Assembly: GCF_964340395.1 (NCBI RefSeq)
Contig: NC_135561.1
Coordinates: 5,498,518-5,562,517 of the forward strand
From: Glandiceps talaboti
Lineage: Eukaryota > Hemichordata > Enteropneusta > Spengelidae
Length of the DNA: 64,000 bases
Reading direction: 5' to 3'
Below the pieces are notes generated by a model that worked only from the letters and a program-made list of their open reading frames with translations, did no database searches and was not told the origin of the DNA. A program made the position numbers and the translations under genes. Positions 13,065-25,300 of this stretch are shown here, one piece after another; within the stretch, counting starts at the first letter, position 1, and every line of letters starts with the position of its first letter.

Positions 13065-16000
13065 GAAATCAAAGCATTAATTTGTTAATTGGTTGTTTTA
13101 TGGTTCCTTAGATTATCCAACAAAAGCCTAATGGATTATGGTACACAAGACTAATACCTGAATATAAAAGTAAATACCATGAGGATGCTCCTGCAGATAT
13201 CCTTGAAAAATTACAGGATTGGACAGATATAGTTACCATGGAAAGGTAGGCAAACCTGGGCACATCTGCTCCTCAAACGTCCTATAAAAATATGATCAAA
13301 TCCTGGAAAATCGATCAACATTACTGTCAGAAGGTGTCAATTAGATGGATAAGAAATATGGATTTAAAAGCAGATGTGTTAACAAATAAAATGTCAACAC
13401 ACATGGAAAATGACCAAAGTTGATCTTAATACTTAAGGAAAACTGATGAAAGCTCCTGGAAAGACAGGTTATCAGTCTCCAATGGGTGAAGCCCAAGGGG
13501 GACTACTATGTTTGGGTTCGTCTGTGCTGCATACATGCTTGCATTCGTGTCCAGCTGTAGCTGTGAAATGCATAAGCCAATTTCAACCAAACTTGGCTCA
13601 AATGTCAGATACTATAGTGGACATATGCAGCCATATTTGTCATAAAAAATTCACACTTTCCCCACTATAACTGGTGAAGCTTAATAGATAGAGTCCCAAT
13701 TTGAGTGTCTACACCCATGTTATTCAGGTTTCAAGACAAATTCATCTTGTATCCAGCTAAAGACAAACCTAAAAAGGATGCCATACCAAGTGACACACTG
13801 GTACAGGTACAGACATCAGAGAGTATGACTGGTACCAGCTCTTCTTCGGAAAGGAAGGTTACTCTGATAAAGGAGACTCCCAGTTTTGATCTTACGATAA
13901 CAACAGTCATATCTCCAGCCAGTGGTAGAACTAAACGATCTGTGAGAGAAAGTTGTAGTAGCATTGATACAGTGAGTATTATGTATAGTCACAGATAGTA
14001 CACCGCCATGCATCCAATGGTAGAACTATACTGTCAGAGAAAAGTTGTAGTGAATTTTTTGAAGATATTTTGGTTAAAACTTTAGCACTTGCATGGATAT
14101 GTTGTGTATCAGTTAAAAATTGTAGTATTTTTCAAAGATATTTTGTGTATCAGTTAAAGTGTTAGTACTTTCAGGGATATTTTTGAGCATTGGTTATAAT
14201 TTTACTACTTTTATGGATATCATTTGTATTGGTTAAAATTTTATGATATTACTGGTATGTGAAATGTTCATAGTTTTATCCATTTTTCAGGACCTGGACA
14301 GAAGAGTTGTTGTAAAAGAAAGACCAAGAATTAAACCTGCAGAAAAGCCTCCATTAGGGTAGGTTCCAATATATTATACCATGAACAAGCCATGTTGTTG
14401 TCATTGAACAGAAAATATAGATTTATATACCTGGTCGTTCTACATCACAACAACCTGTGTCTATGTCATTGGTTCTGTGGTTCTACATCACAACAACCTG
14501 TGTCTATGTCATTGGTTCTGTGGTTCTACATCATGACAACCTGTGTCTATGCCATTGGTTCTGTGGTTCTACATCACAACAACCTGTGTCTATGTCATTG
14601 GTTCTGTGGTTCTACATCATGACAACCTGTGTCTATGTCATCGGTTATGTGGTTCTACATCACAACAACCTGTGTCTATGTCACTAGTTCTGTGGTGCTC
14701 AAAATATGAGTCAAAAAGTTCCAAATCACCATTATTTTTTCCCGATTTGACATAAATTATCCTTGTGGTATAATTATGTTTTTCCGAAATATTTGTCTTC
14801 ATTCAGCAGGAAAACACTCTTGACCTATACAGGGTTTTGTTACTTCTCGTCTAGTGATTCGTAGTGACAAGCCCCTTAGGTCACTTGTATTTTTCATGGC
14901 TGAATGAAGATTTGTGAATTATATCTAATTATACAGAAAACCTATTTGAAAGGGTACTTGTAGTTATAATACAAAATAGCTGTTGCCAACTACTTAGCTC
15001 AATGGAAAGTCACCAAACTTCCTATATTTTCTGACTATTTAGTAATGTTTACTTTCGAAGTAAATACATTGGCATTTTATATGTAAAAACCTTGATACTG
15101 TGTTTGGTTGATAAACCATATTGCAAAGATAAAAAAATAACACCTATTTTTTGTTTTCTGTTGACAGGTCCTCTATAAAGGTACTTGTTAGCCATATTGA
15201 CAGCTGTGATGAATTCTATGTTCATCGTGTGGAGTGTGACATCAATCAAATTATGGACTTCATTGCTGAGAATTATGAGGTAAGTATTGACTATCTATTA
15301 CTGTGCATTATGAGGTAAGTATTGATAACCTAGCTCACCATTATGAGGTAAGTATTGACTACCTAGCTCACCATTATGAGGTAAGTATTGACTACCTAGC
15401 TGACCATTATGAGGTAAGTATTGATAACCTAGCTCACCATTATGAGGTAAGTATTGACCACCTCGCTGACCATTATGAGGTAGGTATTGATAACCTAGCT
15501 CACCATTATGAGGTAAGTATTGATAACCTAGCTCACCATTATGAGGTAGGTATTGACTACCTAGCTCACCATTATGAGGTAAGTATTGATAACCTAGCTC
15601 ACCATTATGAGGTAGGTATTGACTACCTAGCTCACCATTATGAGGTAAGTATTGACTACCTAGCTCACCATTATGAGGTAAGTATTGACTACCTAGCTGA
15701 CCATTATGAGGTAAGTATTGATAACCTAGCTCACCATTATGAGGTAAGTATTGACTACCTAGCTCACCATTATGAGGTAAGTATTGACTACCTAGCTGAC
15801 CATTATGAGGTAAGTATTGACTACCTAGCTCACCATTATGAGGTAAGTATTGACTACCTAGCTCACCATTATGAGGTAAGTATTGACTACCTAGCTGACC
15901 ATTATGAGGCAAGTATTGACTACCTAGCTCACCATTATGAGGTAAGTATTGACTACCTAGCTCACCATTATGAGGTAAGTATTGACTACCGAGCTGACCA

Positions 16001-19000
16001 TTACCTAAGTATTGACTACCTAGCTGTCATGTCTTTTCAGTACTCATATTTCCTCATGTTGGGGTGCCCTCTTGTGACACTTCATTTGAAAATGACTGCA
16101 CAATGAGTAAAGGAATTGGCTTCAATGATTTATATATCCAGCCAGATTAACTTGTTATATGTATTGTATTTCAATTCATTGTTACTTCTATTATTATTTT
16201 TATCCACAGGTAACAGAAAATCAACCCGATGTCTTGTCAGACTATGATGTTGGTGACTATTGTGTAGCTTACTATCATTCTGACAAGTGTTGGTGTAGAG
16301 CTGTTATCCTGAGCCGTGACAAGGTATCATCTCAAACCTACTCTGCTCAAAACATTCAGAGAAATAGTGCCCTCTATAGGCCAATCACCATAGCGAACCA
16401 TGCAAACCGACTGTCATATATTAGGATAAATGGAAGTACATGTATACACAATAAAAGAGACCCACTTCCACTCATCAATGAATATACGATGCATTCATGC
16501 TCATACTAGTATTATTGAAAATTATATGAATTTACGTCTTTCAATGTGAGAGTCAGTGTGCTGTAAGCATGGAGGTCACTTGCAACTTTGAATCAATACA
16601 CTTGTATGTGTCAAAATCTAATCCTGCGATGTGATGACTTTCAATAGCTTGTTTGTGCTGAGGACGATGAGTGTGTCTGTGTATCAGTAGGGGTCGGATG
16701 ATGTTGTTTATATTTGTATTGAGTGGTCTGTGGGAAGCCTGTTATCTATCTAAATTGTTCTTAGGGAACATAAAATGTGTATGATAGGCACAGTCGTTCG
16801 GCGGGCGATCCCTCGATGATTCAGCTGTAAGGGATGGGATCCAGATGACAGTTATTTTTAAACCATGCAGTATTTATCTATAATATTCTCTTATCTTCTC
16901 TTCCTCTCACACTATTTTCCCAGGAGTTTGATGAAGTTGATGTACAGTTTATTGACTTTGGGAACAAATCCACTGTGTCTGCTCATGAAATGAGACAATT
17001 GATGACAGAGAGTGTGAACAGATCAGCATGTGCAATCAGATGCCAGTTACATGGAATACAACATACCAAGGTGTGATATTTATCTTAAGTCTTCCATCTA
17101 TTCCAGTTATAAAGGTACTATAAATTAGCCTTTTGTATTGACGTGTTGTATACATCAGTTCCCTATATCTAGACATGTATTAATTCACAGCTTTTAACAT
17201 GGTCATGTTCAAGCCCATTTTTACTCAAACTTAGTAGAAAGTTAATATAACAGAACACCATGATGTGTCAGTGCCTGTGCTAGTATGGCATAGTCAGGGT
17301 ATTCACAAGGGTGTTGGCAGTGTCCTCTACAGCCATACTTTCATAAGCATAGTGAGTGAAAGTGTTACGTAGCAACAAACATTGCAAGCATCAGTGTTAT
17401 AAGTCCCCAATGGGCTCAGCCCAGAGGGGCTTTAGGAGTGACCCATGTCTGTCCATCCATCCATCTATCTGTCCGTCCACCAGCCATATCTCTGACACCC
17501 ATGACTCAATTTCAAGCAAACCTGCCACAAATGTTAAACACTATAGAGTAAGTACATGCACACCACTAAATGTTGTGAACTTGGCCTTTAAAGATAAAAT
17601 GGTGGTAACCTCTCTGATATATTTTGGACATCAATGGGACTATGTCTTTGTGTGGGTGGTACTTCCATAGTCTTCGAATACAGAATTGTTTTGTTTTGAA
17701 CTCTTATCCTGTGTCTTCTTAAACAATTTTCTTATCAGATGAAAAGTGAAGACGTGGTCAAAAAATTTGAAAAATTAACAGAAGATGAAGTCAATCTTAA
17801 AGTTATGGAATACACAGGTAAAGATGGATTTATATTTCTGAAATATTTTGTTTATACTTTTGAATACATAAACAGAGATCCAACAAGTAAACACTAACTT
17901 TTTTCTCATATATAGCTATAATTGAGTTACAGTCCTTCAGAATTCTAGCCTACTTTTCATATTAGATTTTAAGAACGAAAAGTTGAGTTGTACCGTAGAC
18001 ATGATAAATAAGTCTTTCTGTGTTTATGATAACAATGCAATCACAAATTACCTTTACCTTGAATTGTGCCATTTTGTTTTAACAATTTATCTCAATACTC
18101 CCTATTGAGCTGTTGAAGGTGAATACCACACCAGGAAATAAAGGCATTGTCATAAACTTTGGGTTCTGGAGAGTCCTTTCATGATTTCACATCATATGAA
18201 TTATGTGTGTTTGCCAAGAAATACCAAATTGAAACTCTATTTCACTAATATTGTTTTCACACTTGTCCACCATTAACATACATACATATTTATTAGATGC
18301 ACACTGAATATTCATGACTATCTAACAGTAATAAGCACTGAGGAGTCATCAATATTCAGTGTGCATCTTATACATGTACATGTGTATGTATGCCATGTCC
18401 CATGATGCAGCAGTGGACCAATGTGAGAATAGAGGTGAAACGTGAAATAGAAGTTTCACTTCGGTGTTTCTTGCCAATTGTGCACAATTTATGTGATGTG
18501 AAATCATGAAATTACTCTCCAGTACCCAAAGCTTATGAAAAGACATTTTGTTCCTGGAGTGGCATTCCTGTTTAAGGGTGAGCTTTGTCATTTCTCAAAT
18601 TACACTTTTAGATATTACAGTTTACAATAAAAGACCACTGTGGGTATAGCCATCATGGCTTTGGTAAACTTGAAGCCCTAGTATGGATATTTTAGAGGCC
18701 GAGTGAGTGGTTCACTGATATTTTCTCACTATTTTTGTTGTAGATAACGCCTGCTCAGTTGAACTGAGATCTTTAGATGGTGTCAACATTGGCATGTTAT
18801 TGTGTCAAACATGCCAGCATAAAGATATAGCTGCTTCCCCAGACCTGAAGCGTATAATTGCCAAAGAGTATGCAACACCTGTCGGGAAACTTGGCAGTCC
18901 TGACGGGTCATCAACAGGACAGAAAGAGACACCCCCTGAATTGAACCTTTCGGCTAAAGAACATTTAACACCAGTGCAAAGGTTAAGCAGTCCAAGGGGT

Positions 19001-19213
19001 TCACCAGAAAACATTAGAGTGACACCCCCTAATCTGGTGTACCCAGATGGTGAATACTGGGACATCTATGTATCACATGTTGGTAATTCTACCAATGATG
19101 TTTGTGTAGGCTTGATAGGATCTGATTATTCTGTGAGTATTATGTTATCTATAATCTAATGTCAGTAATTTGTAGTATCTGAAATATGGAATATGAGCTG
19201 ATGGTGCTAAAAC

Positions 19214-19289
<76 letters not shown>

Positions 19290-19338
19290 CGAGCGAGCTG
19301 ATTGATTGATTGATTGACTGACTGACAGATTTATATAT

Positions 19339-19373
<35 letters not shown>

Positions 19374-22300
19374 TTAATAATCATCCTGTGTAATTATACT
19401 TAGTTATAAATCATACAAAACTATCAAGGGTTTTGAATTCAATACCCAACATCATTTCAACCCTTGAAGATACTGATGTGAATTTTGTGTATAGAGCGCC
19501 CCCACATGGCCAAAATTGTTATTATCCTGCAACTTATTGACCAATCAGAACAGGGAAAATTGTACTCTCTTCTAACAAATACAACTCAGTGTTCTCACTA
19601 GATGTTTTTCACTATGGGATTGTACTACCCTGTGTACTATCTCAATCTGTAATTACGTAAGTGACCAAAGAGGAATAAATTATCTTAGGTCTGGTGATTG
19701 TTATGGAACTATTTTGTATAAAAATGAATATTTTGTATATAATGATTTCATTGTCAAGATGTCTCAGTAGCCCATATACTTCATTGTTCTGGAAGAAAAC
19801 AACTTTGGTTTGATCATTAGAGTGACTGTATGCTATGTTTTGCCAACCTCTTACTCTGTGCAGGATAGTCTTGATGACTTAGAAAGTAAAATGCTGGCGT
19901 ACTACTCAGACACCACCACCACCACCACCACCAGTAGTGTTTCAACTGTAAATGTTGGACAGATGTTTGCATTGCTTTCAGATGATGCATACTATAGAGT
20001 CAAAGTAGTAGAAATAGAACAAGACAAGGTTTGTAGTTTACAATGTCCATACTCAAAACAATATAAAGTTGAACATTATCGGATGTAGACTGAAAGATCC
20101 TGTGCTGTTTCTAGTTACCGTAATAACCACACGCTCCAAACCAGTAGAAACGTGCCATATATATAAGCAAAAACAATGACGGAACTTTCAGTCTGACTTT
20201 GATGCCTATCGGACTTGTGTTCAATATATTACTAGAGGGCTCTTTGGGCGTACAGTCTTACTGCTGAAAGCACTACCCACTTTAAGTTTAAGTTAAATAA
20301 AATAAATAAAGAGATAAAGTAATGTATTTTCCTTCATATCTGTACTGTAGATGTCCATAATGACGGCATGTAGCAAGAATGCATTGTAGTGGACTGACTG
20401 ACTTTACAATGTATCTATATTTGTCTCAAATGAGTTAGATTTAGTCATCATCATACATACTGCCCTCTATGGCGAGTCTCATCAGCCAATGTTTTCGTTG
20501 CGTTAGCCGGGGAAAAATGCTCTGGTGTGCGAGAATGGATATAGTGCAAATAGTTAAATCAGGTTTTTTTGTGATTTGTAATATTTTATGAAGTACTTTG
20601 CAAACTCCAAAAGTTCTTTTGAGTTGTTCTTTGTTACTGTGCAGTAACGAATTTTGTATCGATGAAAACTGTAGTCCTCATGTGACATTTCTCTACAAAA
20701 TGCCTACAAATTGGTTTAAATTAATAGGGTGTATTAGATATGGCAAAGTTTCACATTGAATTTCTTTCTTATTTCAGGCGAGAGTTGACTATGTTGACCA
20801 TGGGGACAGTGACATTGTTGAGATATCCCAATTGAAACCCTTACCTGCAGACTTCTTGACATTACCCTCCCAGGTATGTAGTACTTTGGTCCTAGCTCCT
20901 GCAATCTCACTGTGACTGTGTTTTGGATATTGTTTAACCAGCATTCAAGTCTATATCTGTGTTATCATCATTTTACCAGAGAAACTCCTTACTGACTTTG
21001 ACCCCAGTGTTCAAGGTCAAATGTAAGTTTGTAGATTTAGCTATATTAGTATCACTTTACCAGAGCAAAACATCTTTACTGACCTTGACCCGTCTTCAAA
21101 ATCAAATGTGTAAGTTTGTAGATTTAGCAGTATTAGCATCTCTTTACCAGAGAAACATTTTGCTGACCCTGACCCCAGTCTTCAAGGTCAAATGTGTAAG
21201 TTTGTTGATTTAGCTGTATTAGTATCACTTTACCAGAGAAACATTGTGCTGACCCTGACCCCAGTCTTCAAGGTCAAATGTGTAAGTTTGTTGATTTAGC
21301 TGCATTAGTATCACTTTACCAGAGAAACATTGTACTGACCTTGACACCCCAGTCTTCCAGACTCAAATATAAGTTTGTAGATTTAGGTGTACTAGCATCA
21401 TTTTACCAGAGAACCACTTTACTGACCTTGACCCCAGTCTTCAAGGTCAAATGTAAGATTACACATAGAGTTCTATAAGAATAAGTTCTCTTTTAAACCT
21501 GGAATTTTGCACAAATATTTTACATACGTTTTATGTTTTAACTGGGTTTTTTTCGTTCTCATCTTTGCAGGCAATCACTGTCAGCTTGGTTGGCCTTGAC
21601 AAATTTTCAACAAATGAGAAAGTTGTGGAGAGACTCACAGACATGACTGTTGGCAAAGTGTTTGTGGCATTTGTCATGGAACGGTAAGAATACCTAACTT
21701 CAATGTCACTGAATTGTCAGGGAAGAAGGGAGAAAGTGAAAGAAGGAAAGGATTGACAGAAATAAGGGGAAGAGGTGTGGGAAGGGAGAGAAAAGAGCAT
21801 GAGAGGGGTCAAAGAGCATAACTTAAAAGGGAGGGTTTTGACAGAAAGGGGAGATGGGTAGTGAGTGGATTGTATAAAGATGACACATACCATTAATTTT
21901 AACTTGTAGATTAGTACCACCAATAATGGAATTTAACATTGATTTTAATCGTTCCCCACCATAGAGATGAAAACATCAAAGTTGAACTAATAGATACCTC
22001 TACTGCTGATGACGTAAGTGTTAATGAGATGTGTCTGAACCTGATAGCAGATGAAGAACTCAGTGCTAAACTACCCCAGGTAAGTGTAGAGGGAGGAGGG
22101 AGTGGAAAGGGTCGGGGAGATTGGGATGGTTGACAGTGAGAGTGAGTGCCAAACTACCCCAGGTAAGTGTAGAGGGAGGAGGGAGTGGAAAGGGTCGGGG
22201 AGATTGGGATGGTTGACAGTGAGAGTGAGTGCCAAACTACCCCAGGTAAGTGTAGAGGGAGGAGGGAGTGGAAAGGGTCGGGGAGATTGTGATGGTTGAC

Positions 22301-25300
22301 AGTAAGGGTCAGTGCTAAACTACCCCAGGTAAGTATAGAGGGAGGAAGGAGTGGAAAGGGTCGAGGAGATTGTGATGGTTGACAGTGGGAGTGAGTGCTA
22401 AACTACCTCAGGTAAGTGTGGAGGGAGGAAGGAGTGGAAAGGGTCGGAGAGATTGTGATGGTTGACAGTGGGAGGGAGTGCCAAACTACCCCAGGTAAGT
22501 GTAGAGGGAAGAGGGAGTGGAAAGGGTCGGGGAGATTGTGATGGTTGACAGTAAGAGTGAGTGCCAAACTACCCCAGGTAAGTGTAGAGGGAGGAGGGAG
22601 TGGAAAGGGTCGGGGAGAATGTGATGGTTGACAATGAGAGTGAGTGCCAAACTATCCTAGGTAAGTGTAGAAAGGGAAAGGAGTGAACAAGGGGACAAAG
22701 AACTTGATAGAAAACTATCCCAGGTAAGTTTGGAAGAGGAGGGGCCAGTGAATATAACTGTTAAAGTGTTACTCTTGCATATAGAAAAATCTCAATAAAT
22801 ACAATTCAATTGGATTTTTAAAATGAAATGTGTAATACCAATAACCATATCTAATGCAATTCATTCAACATCTCGGTCTGTTATCTTGTATGTCAATAAC
22901 TGTTTTATGCATATATTAATATATTTCTAATTTATCCAGCTTGGTGGTATGGTGAATGGATTTATAAGTCATATCAGAGATGATGGATCAATCTTTGTAC
23001 AGATTGAAGGACCAGGATTAGATAGATTAAATGAATTAATGAATGATATGAGATTACATTACACTAAGGTTAGTATTATATCATTTCAAGTCTAATGTTT
23101 TCTTCTTCTTCGTGATTTTCCACCACTTTCTAACGTTTCCCTACAAAGTTAAACTATTTAAAACTAATAATAATCCATATACATTGTAACTACAACTGCT
23201 GACATCGAAGCATTGACAAATGGAACCTGTTCCAAACAGGGAAAGTAAATAAATGAATTGGATTAATAACACTTGGCACAGCATGTTGGAACAGCAGAGA
23301 CTTGTATTACACACCATGGTTTGATAAGAACAGTTGCGCATGGCCTCTTTATGTGTATATGAAATGTCAGGGGAACTTCTAAGTTGTTTTTAAACTTGAA
23401 CTATTATGTAAAGAAGTCTGGATACAACTGTTCTTATCAAATGATGGAATGTAATACAAGTCTCTGTACTTCCAACATGCTGTGCCAAGAGTTATTAATC
23501 CAATTCATTTGTTTACTTTCCCTGTTTGTAACAGGTTCCACTCGTCAATGCTTAACTGTCACTGATTGTATATGTTAGCTGTTGTTTGCCTGCTGATGTC
23601 ACACAGATTTGTTTGCGCCCCCCCCCCCCTCCCTCACATGGAGGAGGGACTTGGCCATTCCAAGTTAATTTGCTGATTTCACTCTGTACACACCTAATAT
23701 CTGGATTACAAGCGATTTGATGTTTGCTGCCTTGAACTTTCTTTTGGTGGTATTATCTTCCAAAGTAACCCAAAGTAAACTAAAGTAAACCAAACTAAAC
23801 CATGAATGTAAATAGTGACATGCTGACCAGTTGGCCAAACATATCATTGTGGGACTTGTCAATGTCTGTATTGAAGAATATATATTTTGGCATTGAAAGA
23901 AACATCAAATTTGTCCTTGAAATAGTTCAATCATTCTGATTAGCTGAATTATACCTCTATAATTTCAGCAGTCTTAATATTGAAATATTATCGGTATATT
24001 CTTGATATCTGCGGATTTTTAACATTTTTAAATAGCGTACAGGTGCTGAAGAGTTTGTTTCCCGACCTCAAGTTGGTAAACTGTACTGTGCCAAGTATCC
24101 AGTGGATGGTAACTGGTACAGAGCTATTGTTGAACAATTACTGCCAACCAAAAAAGTGAGTGAACTATTATCTTTGAAATCTAAGGTATATACACATTAT
24201 TTATTTATGTTAGTTTGTAAATGTTGAAGGAGTTGAACTGAGCCAATCACAAGAGGGCACACCTTGGTTGGGCCAATCACAAGAGGGAACACATAAGTTA
24301 GCCAATCACAGAAGGGCACACTTAGGGTGAGCCAATCAACACGTAGGTTTAAGCAGTCACTACCTCAAACATCCCTGCATGGCTAACACTTGATTGGCAA
24401 AAGACAGTTCCAGAGTTGTATTAACATTGTAGAGCGCCACCAGTGGTCAGAGTGTGTATCATCTAAAATAATACATTTCCCAAATGCTTTGTTTTATTAG
24501 GTCGAGGTGTTCTATGTAGACTATGGTAACAGAGAAATTATATCAGTGTCACAGCTACGTGAACCAACCAAAGCCAATCGACACATCCAGACACTACCAT
24601 ACCAAGCCAGAGAATGCCAACTAGCAGGTCTACCTATCGGTAGTAATAAAATGGAGATGATTGAATGGGCTAAAGAACTACTAGACATAGTGCCTACCAG
24701 TGATGTCACCTCAATTAAGGTAAAAAAAATTATTAAATTTGATTTGTACATTTGCGGCACAACTGAATTTAGGTTCAGTAGTACTGTAGGTGTTGGCAAT
24801 CGCATCATTTAAAAAAATATGTACATTTTTAGCACAAGTGAACTTATGTTCAATAGTGCATGCTGTAGACATGAATAATAATACTAAGAAGATGAAGAAG
24901 AAGAAGAATGTTTGTTCTTATATAGCGCTTTTTCTGTGCTCAAAGCATTTTACAATTATTACCCCTGGCACGGAGCAATGGCGGCACAATGGCCCTTTAT
25001 ACTTCCTCAACTCCCTAGGGAGCACACAATCCATTGTAGCAATTTAAGTGCATAGGATTAAAGCATTCACATTGCAACCTCTATCCTACCATGTCCCCAA
25101 TTATACAGCTGGGTGAATTGAGGCACAGTCTTGGTTCAAATCTTGCCCAAGGACTTTAGCCACTCGGAAACAAATGGCAGTGATGGGGCTTGAACCAGAT
25201 ACCCAGTAGATTCCAAGCCGGCCTCGCTAACCATTTGCCTGTCATGACTCCACAATGAAGTCTCTAGATCTGTCTGTGTCTACATTAGACTAGACCGGCT

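Larger units (their letters stand above)
12823..13971 (+). other. LOTUS (OST-HTH) domain 2, exons 7-9 of TDRD7-like gene
   Basis: The end of exon 7 (DDEKLSRRIKQ), exon 8 (IIQQKPNGLWYTRLIPEYK, then LEKLQDWTDI) and the start of exon 9 (FILYPAKDK) form a LOTUS domain at residues ~339-408. The NGLW...LP.fYK and LYPAK signatures match the second LOTUS of vertebrate TDRD7. The rest of exon 9 is a Ser/Thr-rich linker. Exon 7 begins at a TAGCAG tandem acceptor, so one Ala may be optional. Confidence 0.82.
18744..22079 (+). other. Tudor domain 2 with SNase-like part, exons 15-19 of TDRD7-like gene
   Basis: The block runs from GEYWDIYVSHVGN (exon 15) through NVGQMFALLSDDAYYRVKVV (exon 16) and RVDYVDHGDSD (exon 17) to ITVSLVGLDKF and VFVAFVMERDE (exons 18-19). 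It corresponds to the first Tudor of vertebrate TDRD7 (compare VNVGQ.LA). The usual D-Y-G-N turn is D-H-G-D here, so methylarginine binding may be weakened or lost. Exon 15 also carries an imperfect internal duplication of about 30 residues (AKEYATPVGKLGSP / AKEHLTPVQRLSSP). Confidence 0.8.
22940..24719 (+). other. Tudor domain 3, exons 20-22 of TDRD7-like gene
   Basis: Exons 22940-23068, 24036-24155 and 24501-24719 encode MVNGFISHIRDDGSIFVQI, then VGKLYCAKYPVDGNWYRAIV and VFYVDYGNREIISVSQLRE. This is the most canonical Tudor core of the protein, with NWYRA and an intact D-Y-G-N, so it is the best candidate for symmetric dimethylarginine binding. Confidence 0.85.

Noticed and set aside
14392-14755. 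Frames with repeated VLWFYI/CLCHWFCG motifs
   Set aside because: Products of the 43-bp intronic tandem repeat; no splice or start signals.
15271-16022. CRISPR-like array
   Set aside because: Units are contiguous with no unique spacers, and the context is eukaryotic.
15303-16106. Long open frames (267 codons plus strand, 204 minus strand) through the 33-bp array
   Set aside because: They arise because 33 is a multiple of three. The frame is not joined to exon 11 and has no ATG or independent gene signals; it is intronic.
22102-22299. Frames in the 83-bp array
   Set aside because: Intronic copies of the exon 19 end; stops occur in the exon's frame after the first donor.
24890-25256. Functional tRNA gene
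   Set aside because: Only box A/B-like traces remain at the head of a SINE; cloverleaf pairing is not credible.
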